Shown here piece by piece: positions 36,504 through 46,021 of a stretch of DNA of 64,000 nt. The DNA comes from a bacterium (GTDB lineage Bacteria > Planctomycetota > Planctomycetia > Planctomycetales > Planctomycetaceae). Position 1 is the first letter of the stretch. Every line of letters begins with the position of its first letter. The translations under genes and the position numbers were made by a program. The notes below the pieces were generated by a model. The model searched no databases and was not told where the DNA came from. It saw nothing but the letters and a program-made list of their open reading frames with translations. The stretch lies in contig WGME01000003.1 in NCBI GenBank assembly GCA_016125225.1, forward strand, positions 62,001 to 126,000, in the 5' to 3' direction.

Positions 36504-37559
36504 GTGCCTACGCTGACAGCCGCCGATCTCACTCAATTTACAGAAGCCTTATTTCTTGCCGCCGGAGTTGGGCCGGCTGAGGCACAACTCGTCGCCCGCA
36601 GTCTGGTTGATGCGAATTTACGCGGGCACGATTCGCATGGTGTCATGCGGGCTCCGTTTTACATCGGCCGCCTGAAAGACGGGGGGCTTGACCCGCACGC
36701 GAAGCTAGTGGTCGAAAAGGAATCTCCATCGTCTCTGGTCTGCAATGGTGGCTGGGGACTGGGGCAGGTCATCACGTATGACTTGATGAACCGCTTGATT
36801 CAGAAGTGCCAATCGACGGCGATCGCCTGTGGCACGTTGAAGCATTCCACGCACATTGGCCGCTTGGGCGAGTATGCCGAACTCGCTGCTGAGAATGGCT
36901 TTATGTCAATGATTATGGCGAACACCCACGGGGCCGCCCAACGGGTCTCGCCGGTGGGTGGCAAACGGCCGCGGCTGGGAACCAATCCGATTTGCATCGG
37001 TATGCCCGGTGGTGCGAGCGGCCCATTCATCTTTGATATTGGCACCAGCGCAACCGCCGAAGGCAAAGTGCGGGTCAAAAAAATCGCGGGTCAACAAGTC
37101 CCTTCCGGTTGGATTCTTGACCCGGAAGGCCGCCCGACGAACGATCCCAACCAGCTTTACGGAAATCCCCCCGGAACCATTCTGCCGTTGGGGGGTGATC
37201 AAGCTTACAAGGGTTTCGGTCTGGCCTTCATGATCGAAATGATGTGTGGGGGCTTGTCGGGGGGGCAATGTGCTTACGAGAATCCGCCGCCGCCGGTGGG
37301 GAATTGTGCTTTTTTCCTCGTGCTCAATCCCGAATTCTTCGGCGGTCAGGACCATCTGCTGCGTGAAGTGGCTCAGCTGGAAGAATATGTTCGTGCGGTG
37401 CCACGGATTGATGGCGTGAATGAAGTCTTTCTGCCCGGCGACCCTGAGCGGAAGACCTTGGCTCAACGCCAGACCTCGGGCATTCCACTCGATGATGGCA
37501 ACTGGAAGGCCTTGACCGACTTGGCTGCACAACTGGGAGTCACGCCTCCCGCAGTCTGA
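36504..37559 (+). CDS. Ldh family (malate/lactate/ureidoglycolate-type) oxidoreductase
   Basis: A 351-residue NAD(P)-dependent dehydrogenase of the Ldh_2 family, unrelated to classical LDH. Typical features are LVDANLRGHDSHGVMRAPFY, the KHSTHIGRLGEYAE stretch with the catalytic His region, GTNPICIGMPGG and YKGFGLAFMIEMMCGGLSGG. Members act on malate, sulfolactate, ureidoglycolate or 2,3-diketogulonate; the substrate here is not decidable. The start is GTG 36504 with CGGAG 7 nt upstream. It stands alone, divergent from ispH. Confidence 0.88.
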   Translation: MPTLTAADLTQFTEALFLAAGVGPAEAQLVARSLVDANLRGHDSHGVMRAPFYIGRLKDGGLDPHAKLVVEKESPSSLVCNGGWGLGQVITYDLMNRLIQKCQSTAIACGTLKHSTHIGRLGEYAELAAENGFMSMIMANTHGAAQRVSPVGGKRPRLGTNPICIGMPGGASGPFIFDIGTSATAEGKVRVKKIAGQQVPSGWILDPEGRPTNDPNQLYGNPPGTILPLGGDQAYKGFGLAFMIEMMCGGLSGGQCAYENPPPPVGNCAFFLVLNPEFFGGQDHLLREVAQLEEYVRAVPRIDGVNEVFLPGDPERKTLAQRQTSGIPLDDGNWKALTDLAAQLGVTPPAV

Positions 37560-37623
37560 ACAGCAGTGTGCGAATGGGAGGGGAACACCATCGAGCCAAG
37601 TCTCTTCGTTGAAGGAGCCGATC

Positions 37624-37941
37624 GTGGATGAGTCATCGTCAGCCACGCCCGCAGGCGATCCAGCGCCCATCGCCCCCGCCGATACCATTCCCGATGTGCG
37701 TCTGTACGCGCCTGATAGCGAAGATTGGACGGCTCACATCAAGAACGACAGTGAGAAGATCTACTGCTACCAGAAGAATCCGGGGGAAGACTACTTTCAT
37801 TTGATCGTCAACGGAGAGCTTTATCTGGCCAGTGGGACGGAAAAACTCTGTCTCCGCTGTGCCCTGCGGAGGGGTGTTGTGACAACCGACCGATTGTTCT
37901 GGCAGCACCGAGTCCGCCGGGTCTCCTCAGACAGACCGTGA
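37624..37941 (+). CDS. Small protein of unknown function with a CxxC motif
   Basis: About 105 residues starting at GTG 37624, which has GAAGGAG 6 nt upstream; the frame also offers TTG 37609. A Pro/Ala-rich N-terminus leads to a compact domain with DWTAHIKNDSEKIYCYQ, DYFHLIVNGELYLASG and KLCLRCALRRG. The CLRC pair could bind metal or form a disulfide. No family was recognised. It lies between the Ldh-type gene and csrA. Confidence 0.6.
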   Translation: MDESSSATPAGDPAPIAPADTIPDVRLYAPDSEDWTAHIKNDSEKIYCYQKNPGEDYFHLIVNGELYLASGTEKLCLRCALRRGVVTTDRLFWQHRVRRVSSDRP

Positions 37942-38093
37942 GCCCGGAGCCTGTTTCCGGTTCCAGGTCACCTGTTATCGTGACGCTGTCAGAACCGATT
38001 CTGGAAAATGTTACAACTTGAATCCGTGAAACCAGTTACGGAATGGTTTTTGATTCAGGTTTAAGATTTGTTCGGATGATCACTGGTTTTTCG

Positions 38094-38123
38094 TTTACAA
38101 TTTCTCAGGGAATCTATTAAAAT
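38094..38123 (+). promoter_or_regulatory. Sigma-70-type promoter of csrA
   Basis: TTTACA at 38094-38099 and TAAAAT at 38118-38123 are separated by 18 nt, each one mismatch from consensus. They lie in a clearly AT-rich patch (about 38030-38130) that stands out from the GC-rich surroundings. Predicted transcription starts near 38130, giving a csrA leader of about 110 nt. Confidence 0.55.
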
Positions 38124-38240
38124 TCCTGTAACCTAGGGCAGATTTCCTCATCACAAACGGAGCGAGGCTGCATAGAACTACTAGGACGAAGAAACTTCGT
38201 ATTCGGAGTACGGCGTTTCACAGCAATCAAGGAGGAGATG

Positions 38241-38444
38241 ATGCTTGTTTTGACAAGGAAGCGTGGCGAGTCGATTCACATCGCCGGGGAAATCCAGGTT
38301 GAGGTGCTGTCCGTTCAGGGCAACCGCGTGAGACTGGGCATCACAGCCCCCAGCGACGTCGATGTGCGTCGCGGTGAACTGGTGTTTGATCTGGATGCCA
38401 GCACTCAGGAATTCATGCCTGAGACCGAACTGGCTTTGTCCTAG
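38241..38444 (+). CDS. csrA: Carbon storage regulator CsrA
   Basis: A 67-residue RNA-binding global regulator. MLVLTRKRGESIHI at the N-terminus and RLGITAPSDVDVRRGEL with the conserved GITAP region and RNA-contacting Arg are diagnostic. CsrA dimers bind GGA motifs in mRNA leaders and block translation. The start region, GGAGGAGATGATG, itself has two GGA motifs at the ribosome binding site, so autoregulation is plausible. ATG 38241 is preferred over ATG 38238 on spacing. The fliW/flagellar genes that often sit beside csrA are absent. Confidence 0.96.
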   Translation: MLVLTRKRGESIHIAGEIQVEVLSVQGNRVRLGITAPSDVDVRRGELVFDLDASTQEFMPETELALS

Positions 38445-38577
38445 ATCATAGAAGTTCAGTGGCTGCGACTGACATCTTATGTGACACCGTTTGAGAGGAT
38501 CTCTTGGTTTGAGTCGTGGATAACGGCAGGAGTTCGGAATTTGCTCCTGCTCCGGTTTTCAAAATGCACTCTGACGA

Positions 38578-38609
38578 GCGTCCGGTCCCAGCCGGACGCT
38601 TTCTTTTTT
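38578..38609 (+). terminator. Rho-independent terminator after csrA
   Basis: GCGTCCGG (38578-38585) pairs perfectly with CCGGACGC (38592-38599) around a 6-nt loop, followed by TTTCTTTTTT. It lies 133 nt after the csrA stop. Another hairpin, GCAGGAG/CTCCTGC, at about 38527-38550 precedes it. It also separates csrA from convergent dcd. Confidence 0.88.
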
Positions 38610-38656
38610 GTGCCCTTGCTTGGACGATCACCAAACCCTTCTGATGCCGCGGGATG

Positions 38657-39229
38657 CTATTCCATCACCTCTTGCCCGAAGGCGAGCCGCATCTGTGCGT
38701 CGGGCGGATTCGACTCGAAATCCTTGAACAGCAGGCTCGGCTGGATGTCGTGGTTGTTCTGGTACTTTCCACCGCGATACTCGGTAATCGCCCCCTCGAC
38801 GGTATGGTAGAAGATCTGGCAGATCGGCACACCGGGGTAAATGCGGATCGGATGGACCGCGAACATTTCCAACGTCCAGTAACCGCAAAACCCGACGTCA
38901 CCGAACCCCGCGGTCACATGCACGAACAAGCCGAGTCGTCCCACGGACGAACGGCCCTCCAGCATGGGGACCAGATTGTAGGTTTCGGTTCGTTCCAGAG
39001 TGCGGCCCAAGTACAACTGGCGCGGCTGCAGCACCAGTCCTTCCGGCGGAATGATGTAGCGTCGATAGCGGTTCGGCCGCCGCATATCGAGGACGATTTC
39101 TTCGTACACCAGCAGTTCATCATGCAACCGCAGGTTATAGCTGTTCGGGTTGAGGAGTTGCTCATCGAAAGGGTCGATGACAATGTTCTTGCCCAGCTGC
39201 GCTTTGATCTCAGATCCGGTGAGAATCAT
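38657..39229 (-). CDS. dcd: dCTP deaminase
   Basis: A 190-residue trimeric enzyme that converts dCTP to dUTP (or directly to dUMP in bifunctional forms) for thymidylate synthesis. Family landmarks are LNPNSYNLRLHDEL, LEGRSSVGRLGLFVHVTAG, GYWTLEM with the catalytic Glu, and YRGGKYQNN near the end. ATG 39229 (MILTGSEI) is taken as the start; the frame has ten more residues upstream without homology. Convergent with csrA. Confidence 0.94.
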   Translation of the reverse strand: MILTGSEIKAQLGKNIVIDPFDEQLLNPNSYNLRLHDELLVYEEIVLDMRRPNRYRRYIIPPEGLVLQPRQLYLGRTLERTETYNLVPMLEGRSSVGRLGLFVHVTAGFGDVGFCGYWTLEMFAVHPIRIYPGVPICQIFYHTVEGAITEYRGGKYQNNHDIQPSLLFKDFESNPPDAQMRLAFGQEVME

Positions 39230-39332
39230 GTCCAGCGACTTCCCAGAGAACGCTTGCAACGCACGCAGCGGAACCAGTTGGCAAGTTTATGCATCACCGT
39301 ACGGGACGGTGGAGTGATCTGCAACTCGGGGG

Positions 39333-40007
39333 TCACGACTTCAGGGGTGGCAATCCCACGCGGGGGCAGAGTTTCAATAGCGGGCAAATCTCGCATTTCG
39401 GACGGCGGGCGATGCAGATTTGCCGTCCATGATGAATCAGCCGATGAGAAAAATTCACCCATTCCGAGCGAGGCAGCAGCTGGATCAGATCCTGCTCAAT
39501 CTTTTCCGGTTGAGTCGCTGTCGTCAGCCCGAGAAGTTGCGAAATTCGTTTCACGTGCGTGTCGACAACGACTCCACTGGCGATGCCAAAGGCTGTTCCC
39601 AGCAGCACATTCGCGGTCTTGCGGCCAACTCCGGGTAACTGAATCAGTTCCTCAAGAGTGCGTGGCAATTCGCCCCCGTGGTTTTTGACCACCGCTTGTG
39701 CCATGCCGATCAGGTTGAGCGCCTTGGCATGATAAAACCCCGTTGAACGAATGATCTGCTCAACATCGTCCAGCTTTGCGGCTGCCAGAGATGGGGCGTC
39801 GGGATAACGCTCGAACAGCGCCGGGGTGACCATATTGACGCGTTCGTCGGTGCATTGGGCGGAAAGAATCGTCGCGGCCAGCAACTGAAACGGCGAGGCA
39901 TGGTGCAGGGCACACAACGCTTCGGGATAGGCTTCCGCCAGGGCTTTGATCAAGCGGCGAACCGCATTTGGAGTCGGTCCATGAGCCGGAACTGGTCGAC
40001 GGGGCAT
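39333..40007 (-). CDS. nth: Endonuclease III
   Basis: A 224-residue DNA glycosylase/AP lyase of base-excision repair. The helix-hairpin-helix [13 protein letters not shown] holds the catalytic Lys, [10 protein letters not shown] holds the catalytic Asp, and the C-terminal C-X6-C-X2-C-X5-C ([17 protein letters not shown]) binds the 4Fe-4S cluster. Length is normal (210-225). Dcd lies about 100 nt downstream on the same strand. Confidence 0.96.
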   Translation of the reverse strand: MPRRPVPAHGPTPNAVRRLIKALAEAYPEALCALHHASPFQLLAATILSAQCTDERVNMVTPALFERYPDAPSLAAAKLDDVEQIIRSTGFYHAKALNLIGMAQAVVKNHGGELPRTLEELIQLPGVGRKTANVLLGTAFGIASGVVVDTHVKRISQLLGLTTATQPEKIEQDLIQLLPRSEWVNFSHRLIHHGRQICIARRPKCEICPLLKLCPRVGLPPLKS

Positions 40008-40125
40008 AGAATCCTCTCAAACAGAGTCGCGGGATAGAAACGAACTGCCAATGGACGGTGCGGCGGTTGGTGGACTAGGATAGACAAAACGACCACACAC
40101 GGACGACCTGAACGACTGGCTCTGT

Positions 40126-40509
40126 ATGACCGAAGAATGGCCCGCACAATATCTGGAAGGGATTCGACTCTTCAACGAAGAAGAGTTTTTTGAGTGTCAC
40201 GACGTGCTTGAAGAACTCTGGTCGGAAATTGAAGGGACGGAGAAGAAGTTCATCCAGGGGCTGATTCAGGCAGCTATCTCCCTGTTTCACTTTGGTAACG
40301 AGAACTTCGGCGGAGCGAAGAAGCTGTACGTTTCGGCAACGAAACTGTTGACGCAGTACGATGATGGTTTCATGGGGCTGGAATTGCAGCAGTTTCTGGC
40401 AGATTACGCCCGCTGCTTCGACGAGTTGCTGGCGAATACGGAAGCCTATCCGACAACCGTGGCCTTGCAAGACGAACTCGTTCCCAAACTCAGTCTGAAG
40501 GGGGAGTGA
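40126..40509 (+). CDS. DUF309 domain protein
   Basis: A 127-residue helical protein with the DUF309 core: GIRLFNEEEFFECHDVLEE, then KFIQGLIQAAISLFHF and a GAKKLYVSATKLL repeat. The H and E residues in FFECHDVLEELW are the family's hallmark and may form a small binding site. Function is not established. It overlaps no gene but lies only 7 nt before the LON-domain gene, so the two form an operon. Confidence 0.88.
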   Translation: MTEEWPAQYLEGIRLFNEEEFFECHDVLEELWSEIEGTEKKFIQGLIQAAISLFHFGNENFGGAKKLYVSATKLLTQYDDGFMGLELQQFLADYARCFDELLANTEAYPTTVALQDELVPKLSLKGE

Positions 40510-40516
40510 TTGGCGG

Positions 40517-41209
40517 ATGGCAGCCTATGGCGAGCGAGATCCCCTGCTGGATGGTTACTCGGGACGGGCTCCATTGTTCCCGCTGCCGAATGTCGTGCTG
40601 TTTCCCCAAGCGTTGTTGCCGCTCCACATCTTCGAACCGCGCTATCGGCAGATGACCGCAGATGCATTGGCAGGAGAAGGTTTGATCGCGATGGCGCTGC
40701 TGCGGCCCACGAGCGGTGAACCGACCGCGATTCACGATATCGTCGGACTGGGGAAAATCGTTTCTCATGAACGACTGCCCGATGGACGTTATCATCTGGT
40801 ACTGAGGGGGCTCGCTCGCGCACGAGTCCATCGTGAAGTACCAACCGATCGGTTGTATCGCCTGGCAGAACTGGAAATTCTCGAAGATCACGGCCCACTC
40901 CCGGCAGCTCAGACGGTCCTCGCACGTCGGCTGTTACGGAAATTTGAACACATGTTTCCTAATGTGAAGTCACATCCCGTATGGACGGCGGTGGCCGACA
41001 GCCATGTGTCGTTGGGGATGGTGTGTGATCTCCTGGCCTCAGCCTTACCAATGGCCCCGGAAGTTGCGCAGCATCTGATGGAAGATGTCGATGTTCTGAG
41101 TCGGTGTCGTGCGGTCACTTTGGCATTGGAGCAAATCCAGTCACGGCAAGAGACGCCACCGCCCCAAGAGACCGCAATGGGTTTCCCACCAGAATTCAGC
41201 GTGAATTAA
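40517..41209 (+). CDS. LON substrate-binding domain protein
   Basis: A 230-residue protein made of the N-terminal (LON/PUA-like) domain of Lon protease only; no AAA+ or Ser-Lys protease part is present. Typical is LFPLPNVVLFPQALLPLHIF followed by EPRYRQM, and later RLPDGRYHLVLRGLARARV. Such stand-alone proteins may bind unfolded peptides. The start is ATG 40517 with GGGGGAG upstream. It follows the DUF309 gene. Confidence 0.9.
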   Translation: MAAYGERDPLLDGYSGRAPLFPLPNVVLFPQALLPLHIFEPRYRQMTADALAGEGLIAMALLRPTSGEPTAIHDIVGLGKIVSHERLPDGRYHLVLRGLARARVHREVPTDRLYRLAELEILEDHGPLPAAQTVLARRLLRKFEHMFPNVKSHPVWTAVADSHVSLGMVCDLLASALPMAPEVAQHLMEDVDVLSRCRAVTLALEQIQSRQETPPPQETAMGFPPEFSVN

Positions 41210-41254
41210 CGCTGCAACTGGTGGTTCAGCAGACTGGAACGTTGCTCTCGGGGT

Positions 41255-41283
41255 TTGACGCTTGGCAGAGACCCGCCTAGTAT
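41255..41283 (+). promoter_or_regulatory. Sigma-70-type promoter of folE
   Basis: TTGACG at 41255-41260 and TAGTAT at 41278-41283 are spaced 17 nt. Transcription would begin near 41290, just past the first in-frame ATG at 41287, which argues that translation starts further in. Confidence 0.5.
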
Positions 41284-41334
41284 TCAATGTTTCAGCCTCA
41301 GCAATACAACTTGGATTTCAACAGGGATTTGCGA

Positions 41335-42003
41335 GTGAGTCTTAGCGATGACGCCAGCGAAACGACCGACGACTGCGTGCATGGACCGACATCGGGCGTC
41401 GACCGTGAAGGGGCTTCCCTGACAAAACCGGTCGACTTGCCGCGGATGGAGCGGGCGGTCAAGGAGTTGCTGGCTGCGGTCGGCGAGGACCCGGAGCGCG
41501 AAGGCCTGCTGGAAACACCGTCGCGTGTTGCCAGAATGTACGCCGAACTTTTCTCAGGCTTGCGGCTGGAACCGGGGCGGCATCTTAAGAAAGTCTTTGC
41601 CGAGGAGTACGACGAACTCGTACTGGTTCGCGATATCACGTTCAACAGCATGTGCGAACATCATTTGCTTCCCTTCATCGGCGTGGCTCATGTGGGGTAT
41701 CTTCCTCGTGGCAAAGTGGTAGGGCTCAGCAAACTGGCCCGCGTCGTGGAGGAAGTTTCCAAGCGGCCGCAGGTCCAGGAGCGGATGACTCACCAGATTG
41801 CCGACCTGCTGCAAAGCGAACTTGATCCCAAGGGGGCAGTGGTGGTGATTGAAGCCAGCCACTCCTGCATGACGATTCGCGGGATTCGCAAGCCGGGCAG
41901 TCTCACGATTACCAGTGCCGTCCGCGGGCTGTTCAAGACCAACACCTCAAGTCGCGCGGAAGTGATGGCCTTCATTCACGGGCCGCGACCACGGCAAGCA
42001 TAG
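41335..42003 (+). CDS. folE: GTP cyclohydrolase I
   Basis: About 222 residues; catalyses GTP to dihydroneopterin triphosphate for folate synthesis. The zinc and catalytic residues are in [12 protein letters not shown] and [33 protein letters not shown] is the other conserved block. The frame starts with ATG 41287, but a promoter at 41255-41283 would place the transcript start beyond it. GTG 41335 with AGGG 8 nt upstream is therefore preferred, still leaving a 35-residue N-terminal extension before the core. Start choice is moderately sure; the function is sure. Confidence 0.93.
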   Translation: MSLSDDASETTDDCVHGPTSGVDREGASLTKPVDLPRMERAVKELLAAVGEDPEREGLLETPSRVARMYAELFSGLRLEPGRHLKKVFAEEYDELVLVRDITFNSMCEHHLLPFIGVAHVGYLPRGKVVGLSKLARVVEEVSKRPQVQERMTHQIADLLQSELDPKGAVVVIEASHSCMTIRGIRKPGSLTITSAVRGLFKTNTSSRAEVMAFIHGPRPRQA

Positions 42004-42162
42004 TTTTTCCGTTCGACGGGCGGTATCAGCATCGCAATTCGGAAACGGCAGACGAATCGGCACGCAGGCGTTCATCGCTTGACCGTGCTACAGCGAAAGA
42101 CCTAGCATCAGGAACAATCCCTTTCGTTCCATGCCCCGGTCTTCTGCTAGAGAATTCGTTCT

Positions 42163-45100
42163 GTGGATCAATCGCCACCGTCAGACAGTCCGCTGCCGTC
42201 ACCGGAAAACCCACCAGAAAACGCGGCTGCGGAAATTCCCCCCGAGTCGCTGGCTCCGGCCGATGATCTGCCTGAATGGGAACCCCTTTCCCCGGAAATT
42301 CTCGAAGATGAGGCGATTCGGGGCGACTTCGTGTTGCGATGGGCCGTGGTGGGTCTGGCCCTGCTGATTGCCTGCACCGAGATTTTCGATGCCCGGGCCT
42401 TGATGCATGTGCGGTCGGGAGAATGGCTGGTCAACCACGGTTGGCTTCCCCCGGCGAAAGATCCCTTTTCGTTGACGGCGGCCGATCGCCGTTGGGTCAA
42501 CCTCTCGTGGGGATTTGACCTGCTGAGTGCCGGGGTTTACGCCGTGGGTGGGGGGAACGGACTTTCTCTGATCAAGGGGCTGTTGATCGCGGTGGCCGTT
42601 GGGCTGATGGTGCACACGGTTCGTCCAGGCATCCGCACCTGGTGGGGGACACTGTGCGCTTCGCTGACCGTACTTTCGGCCTATGCCAGCTGGGAATGGC
42701 AGCCCGAACTGATCACGTTTCTGGGGACGGCAGTGCTGTTTTTTAGCCTGATTTCCCAGGAACGGGCCCAATCACGTCAGCTGCCGTGGTGGTCAGTCCC
42801 TCTGCTATTTCTCGTCTGGGGACAACTCGATCCGCGAGCATGGGTTGGGCTGTTTTTCCTGCTGCTGTACACCATCGGGCGCTATTTTTCGCGATCAGCC
42901 GGGGAATCGGACTGGGGAGAGGAAGGTTGGCCCTGGGGCCGTGTGGCGGGGTTGTCGGCTCTCGCGTTGTTGTGTCACCCGTTTTTGTGGGAGACCTGGC
43001 TGGCTCCCTGGACACAATACGGTGTGGAATATCCGTTGTTGCGACAGATTTATCCCCGTCCCCTATGGGGTGATCGAGTCTGGTATCCCTTCTGGTCGAG
43101 TGTTGTCTGGCAGCAAATTGACCATCGATTGGTGGCGTCGTTGCTGCTGATGCTGGCGGCTTTGTTCTCGCTTGTGCTCAACGTCCGCAAAGCCACACTG
43201 AGTCACTGGTTATGCTTTGCAGGGGCGAACCTGTTAGCACTACTCGCCACACATGAACTGGCGGTTGCCAGTTTGGTCAACTGCGTGATCGCCACGGTGC
43301 AGGCTCAGGAGTGGTACAAAGAACGGTTCGGCCAGGTTTATTCACTCGCCTGGCAAGACATTCTGTTCTCCCGCGGGGGACGAGCCCTCACGGTGGCGGG
43401 GTTTTTCGGATTAGCGTGGATCTTTATCAGCGGGCGACTCGATGGCCCGGATCTGCATCGCACGGGACTTGGGATTTCTCGCAGTTTGCAGCAGGAAATC
43501 ACCGATGTCCGCCGATTGGCTGACCGCACTTTCGATGACCGGGGATTTCATTTCACTTTGGGGCAAGGCGATGCACTCATCGCGTCGGGACGGCGGTCGT
43601 TCATCGATCATCGCGTACGACTTTTTGCGGGAACCGGGGAGCGTGATCTCGTTGCGTTGCACGACCGGGTACGGAAATCCTTGCGTCGGACTCCGGTCAG
43701 TTCCCTGATTGAGACGACAGAGACAGCAGACCCGGATGCCTGGCGGACGGCCTGCGATCAGTACGAAATTTCCCACGTTTTGCCACGTTTGACGGCGAAT
43801 TCGTTCTCACCCGATTATCTGACGCTGCTCGACTTGTTGTCGTCTGCCGATTGGACACTGACCGATTTGTGGGCCTCGCTGGCGGTGTTTCATCGAAGCC
43901 CCAAGGACAACCCTGAGCTGAACCGCTTTGCAACGGAACAGAGCCTGAATGTCATCGTGCGGGCGTTCCGGTCCGAAGTCCCTCCCGAACAGTGGGTGGC
44001 ACCCCGCGAACGTCCGGTCCCTCCCGTCTGGTCGCAGAGCCTGCTATCGCAAACGCGACGAAGCCCGGGCAGTGGCTCGCAGTTGGCTCGGCATTGGCTG
44101 AAAGTGCTACAGTCACTTCCAACCGCGCCGATGCCGTTTCAGATTTCGATTGCCGTCTTGGCAACACGGGCGGCTCAAGACGGCGTCGCCGAGCGTCCTG
44201 ACCTGGCGGACAGCTACCGTGTCTTGTCGGAATGCCAGACGATTTGGCAGCAATTAGAAGCCGTGGTTCTGGCCGAATACCAACTCCCGTGGACGCAGTC
44301 GTCCCGCTATTTTGAAGCGGTTTCGGCGGCTCGTCAGGCGGCGGAACTGGCTCCCCACGATCCGCGACCGCAGATGATGTTGATTGAACTCTATCAGACG
44401 GCCGGGCTCGCCGATGCGACCTACCACGCGATTGAATCGTTCCTCGCCAATTATCCTCAGTTCGGTATGCAGTCTGACTCGGAACTCGCTCAGCGCGAGG
44501 CTTTGTTGCAGATGCGGGGGCGTCTCGTTCAGACGATCGCGGAAACAGAAAATCAGCTTGAAAAAGCCTTGTCTGAGGATGCGGATCGGTTGCAGGTAGC
44601 GACCATGTGCCGGCAGTTCGGTTGCCTCGAATTGGCGATCAAAACACTGCAGGATGACGCGGTCTATGTCGAGCGAAATCCCTATGCGCGTCTGCAACTT
44701 TCCATCTGGCTGGCTGAATTAGGTTCCGCTGAAGAGTTGGACGATTCGGTCGCCTCGTTGTCCCTGATGGGCTCGATGCTGGCTGCATCGCCCTGGCGGG
44801 AACCGGTGGCCTATGCTGCCTTGTCGCGGGCTGATTTTGCCGCTGCTCGGGAGTCCTTCCGTGATGCGATTCATGATCTAGAAATCAACCGGTTGCAGTC
44901 GCTGCTTCTCACGACAGCCGCGAGTCAGTCCTCTCCGATCTGGCTGGGAGACGCACAGTACCCCCTTTCGCATCTGATTGCCGTGCAGGAGACGATGAAC
45001 CGTCAGGCCGGGCAGGCCACGCTGTGGGGGCTGTATCGCTGTATGGCAGCCGTTGAGCAGGGGGATGTTGCCGGAGCACGCACGGCCTTGCAGGAAGCGT

Positions 45101-45234
45101 TGGCAAACCAGCCCGATTCCCCGTTACGGCCGCTCATGCGGGTTTACTGGTTCTGCTTGACGGCGGAATTATTGGATATCGAACCCCCGGGTGACTGGAT
45201 ACCCATTGATCCGGTACCGACTGACGAAGAATAA
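42163..45234 (+). CDS. Large membrane protein with C-terminal TPR-like domain
   Basis: A 1023-residue protein starting at GTG 42163. A Pro/Glu-rich cytosolic head of about 60 residues leads to roughly ten helices, such as RWAVVGLALLIACTEIF and GLSLIKGLLIAVAVGLMV, ending near residue 430. The rest, almost 600 residues, is soluble and helical, with TPR-like stretches including AARQAAELAPHDPRPQMMLI and ALQEALANQPDSPLRPLM. The membrane half resembles uncharacterised relatives of GT-C or O-antigen-type proteins, with HVRSGEWLVNHGWLPPAKDP in the first loop. No enzymatic motif is certain. Confidence 0.7.
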   Translation: MDQSPPSDSPLPSPENPPENAAAEIPPESLAPADDLPEWEPLSPEILEDEAIRGDFVLRWAVVGLALLIACTEIFDARALMHVRSGEWLVNHGWLPPAKDPFSLTAADRRWVNLSWGFDLLSAGVYAVGGGNGLSLIKGLLIAVAVGLMVHTVRPGIRTWWGTLCASLTVLSAYASWEWQPELITFLGTAVLFFSLISQERAQSRQLPWWSVPLLFLVWGQLDPRAWVGLFFLLLYTIGRYFSRSAGESDWGEEGWPWGRVAGLSALALLCHPFLWETWLAPWTQYGVEYPLLRQIYPRPLWGDRVWYPFWSSVVWQQIDHRLVASLLLMLAALFSLVLNVRKATLSHWLCFAGANLLALLATHELAVASLVNCVIATVQAQEWYKERFGQVYSLAWQDILFSRGGRALTVAGFFGLAWIFISGRLDGPDLHRTGLGISRSLQQEITDVRRLADRTFDDRGFHFTLGQGDALIASGRRSFIDHRVRLFAGTGERDLVALHDRVRKSLRRTPVSSLIETTETADPDAWRTACDQYEISHVLPRLTANSFSPDYLTLLDLLSSADWTLTDLWASLAVFHRSPKDNPELNRFATEQSLNVIVRAFRSEVPPEQWVAPRERPVPPVWSQSLLSQTRRSPGSGSQLARHWLKVLQSLPTAPMPFQISIAVLATRAAQDGVAERPDLADSYRVLSECQTIWQQLEAVVLAEYQLPWTQSSRYFEAVSAARQAAELAPHDPRPQMMLIELYQTAGLADATYHAIESFLANYPQFGMQSDSELAQREALLQMRGRLVQTIAETENQLEKALSEDADRLQVATMCRQFGCLELAIKTLQDDAVYVERNPYARLQLSIWLAELGSAEELDDSVASLSLMGSMLAASPWREPVAYAALSRADFAAARESFRDAIHDLEINRLQSLLLTTAASQSSPIWLGDAQYPLSHLIAVQETMNRQAGQATLWGLYRCMAAVEQGDVAGARTALQEALANQPDSPLRPLMRVYWFCLTAELLDIEPPGDWIPIDPVPTDEE

Positions 45235-45280
45235 TTGGAGGAGTACGCGCCGAAACTTCTCTCGGAAAGGTTGATCGATC

Positions 45281-46021
45281 ATGGATCGCGGCACCCCACT
45301 GGATGGTCGAGTCGCCCTGATCACCGGCGGCGGCAGTGGCATCGGTCTTGCCATCGCTCGGAAATTCGCCCTCGCCGGGTGTCGGCTCGTCATCTGTGGC
45401 CGCAATCCCGAACGACTCGATCGGGCCGCCGGATTGTTAGGGGAAATCACGCCGGAAGTGCTGACCGTTGTGGCAGATGTATCGCAAGAGCCCGATGTGA
45501 TCCGCTTGTTTGAGCAGCTTGATCGGAGCTGGGGCCGGATCGACATTCTGGTCAATAACGCCGGGGCCTTCGATGGCGGGCCATTTGAGAGTTTGACCTT
45601 GGCCGCTTGGGAAAATGTCTTGGGAGGGTGTTTAACCGGTACCTTTCTCTGTAGCCGGGAAGCGTTCCGGCGCATGAAAGTGAGTGGCGGGGGGCGAATT
45701 CTGAACATCGGGTCGATTTCCGCCCAACGCCCGCGAGAAAACGCCGCTCCCTATGCCGCCGCCAAGTTCGGAGTTTGGGGCTTAACCCAGTCGATCGCGC
45801 TCGATGGCCGTCCGTATGGCATCGTTTGTAGCTGCCTGCATCCGGGAAATGTGCTCGTCGAACGGCGTCAAACCTCGGGACTGGAAGCGGACGAAGAACC
45901 GATGATGCATTCCGAAGTGATTGCCGATGCAGCGTTTGCGATGATTAATCTGCCGCCGGATATCAATTTTCTGGAAGCGATTGTGTTACCAGCGTCGCAA
46001 GCGTATCTTGGTCGTGGCTGA
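45281..46021 (+). CDS. Short-chain dehydrogenase/reductase
   Basis: A 246-residue classical SDR. The cofactor motif is TGGGSGIG near residue 15-22, followed by DILVNNAGAF, the catalytic Ser in LNIGSISAQRP and YAAAKFG with the Tyr-x-x-x-Lys pair. An Arg at ICGRNPERL after the second strand suggests NADP(H). The substrate is unknown. It is the last gene before the ribosomal cluster, about 230 nt upstream of rpsJ. Confidence 0.9.
   Translation: MDRGTPLDGRVALITGGGSGIGLAIARKFALAGCRLVICGRNPERLDRAAGLLGEITPEVLTVVADVSQEPDVIRLFEQLDRSWGRIDILVNNAGAFDGGPFESLTLAAWENVLGGCLTGTFLCSREAFRRMKVSGGGRILNIGSISAQRPRENAAPYAAAKFGVWGLTQSIALDGRPYGIVCSCLHPGNVLVERRQTSGLEADEEPMMHSEVIADAAFAMINLPPDINFLEAIVLPASQAYLGRG

Noticed and set aside
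38068-38101. TTGTTC and TACAAT as an alternative csrA promoter
   Set aside because: Spacer is 22 nt; the TTTACA/TAAAAT pair just downstream fits better.
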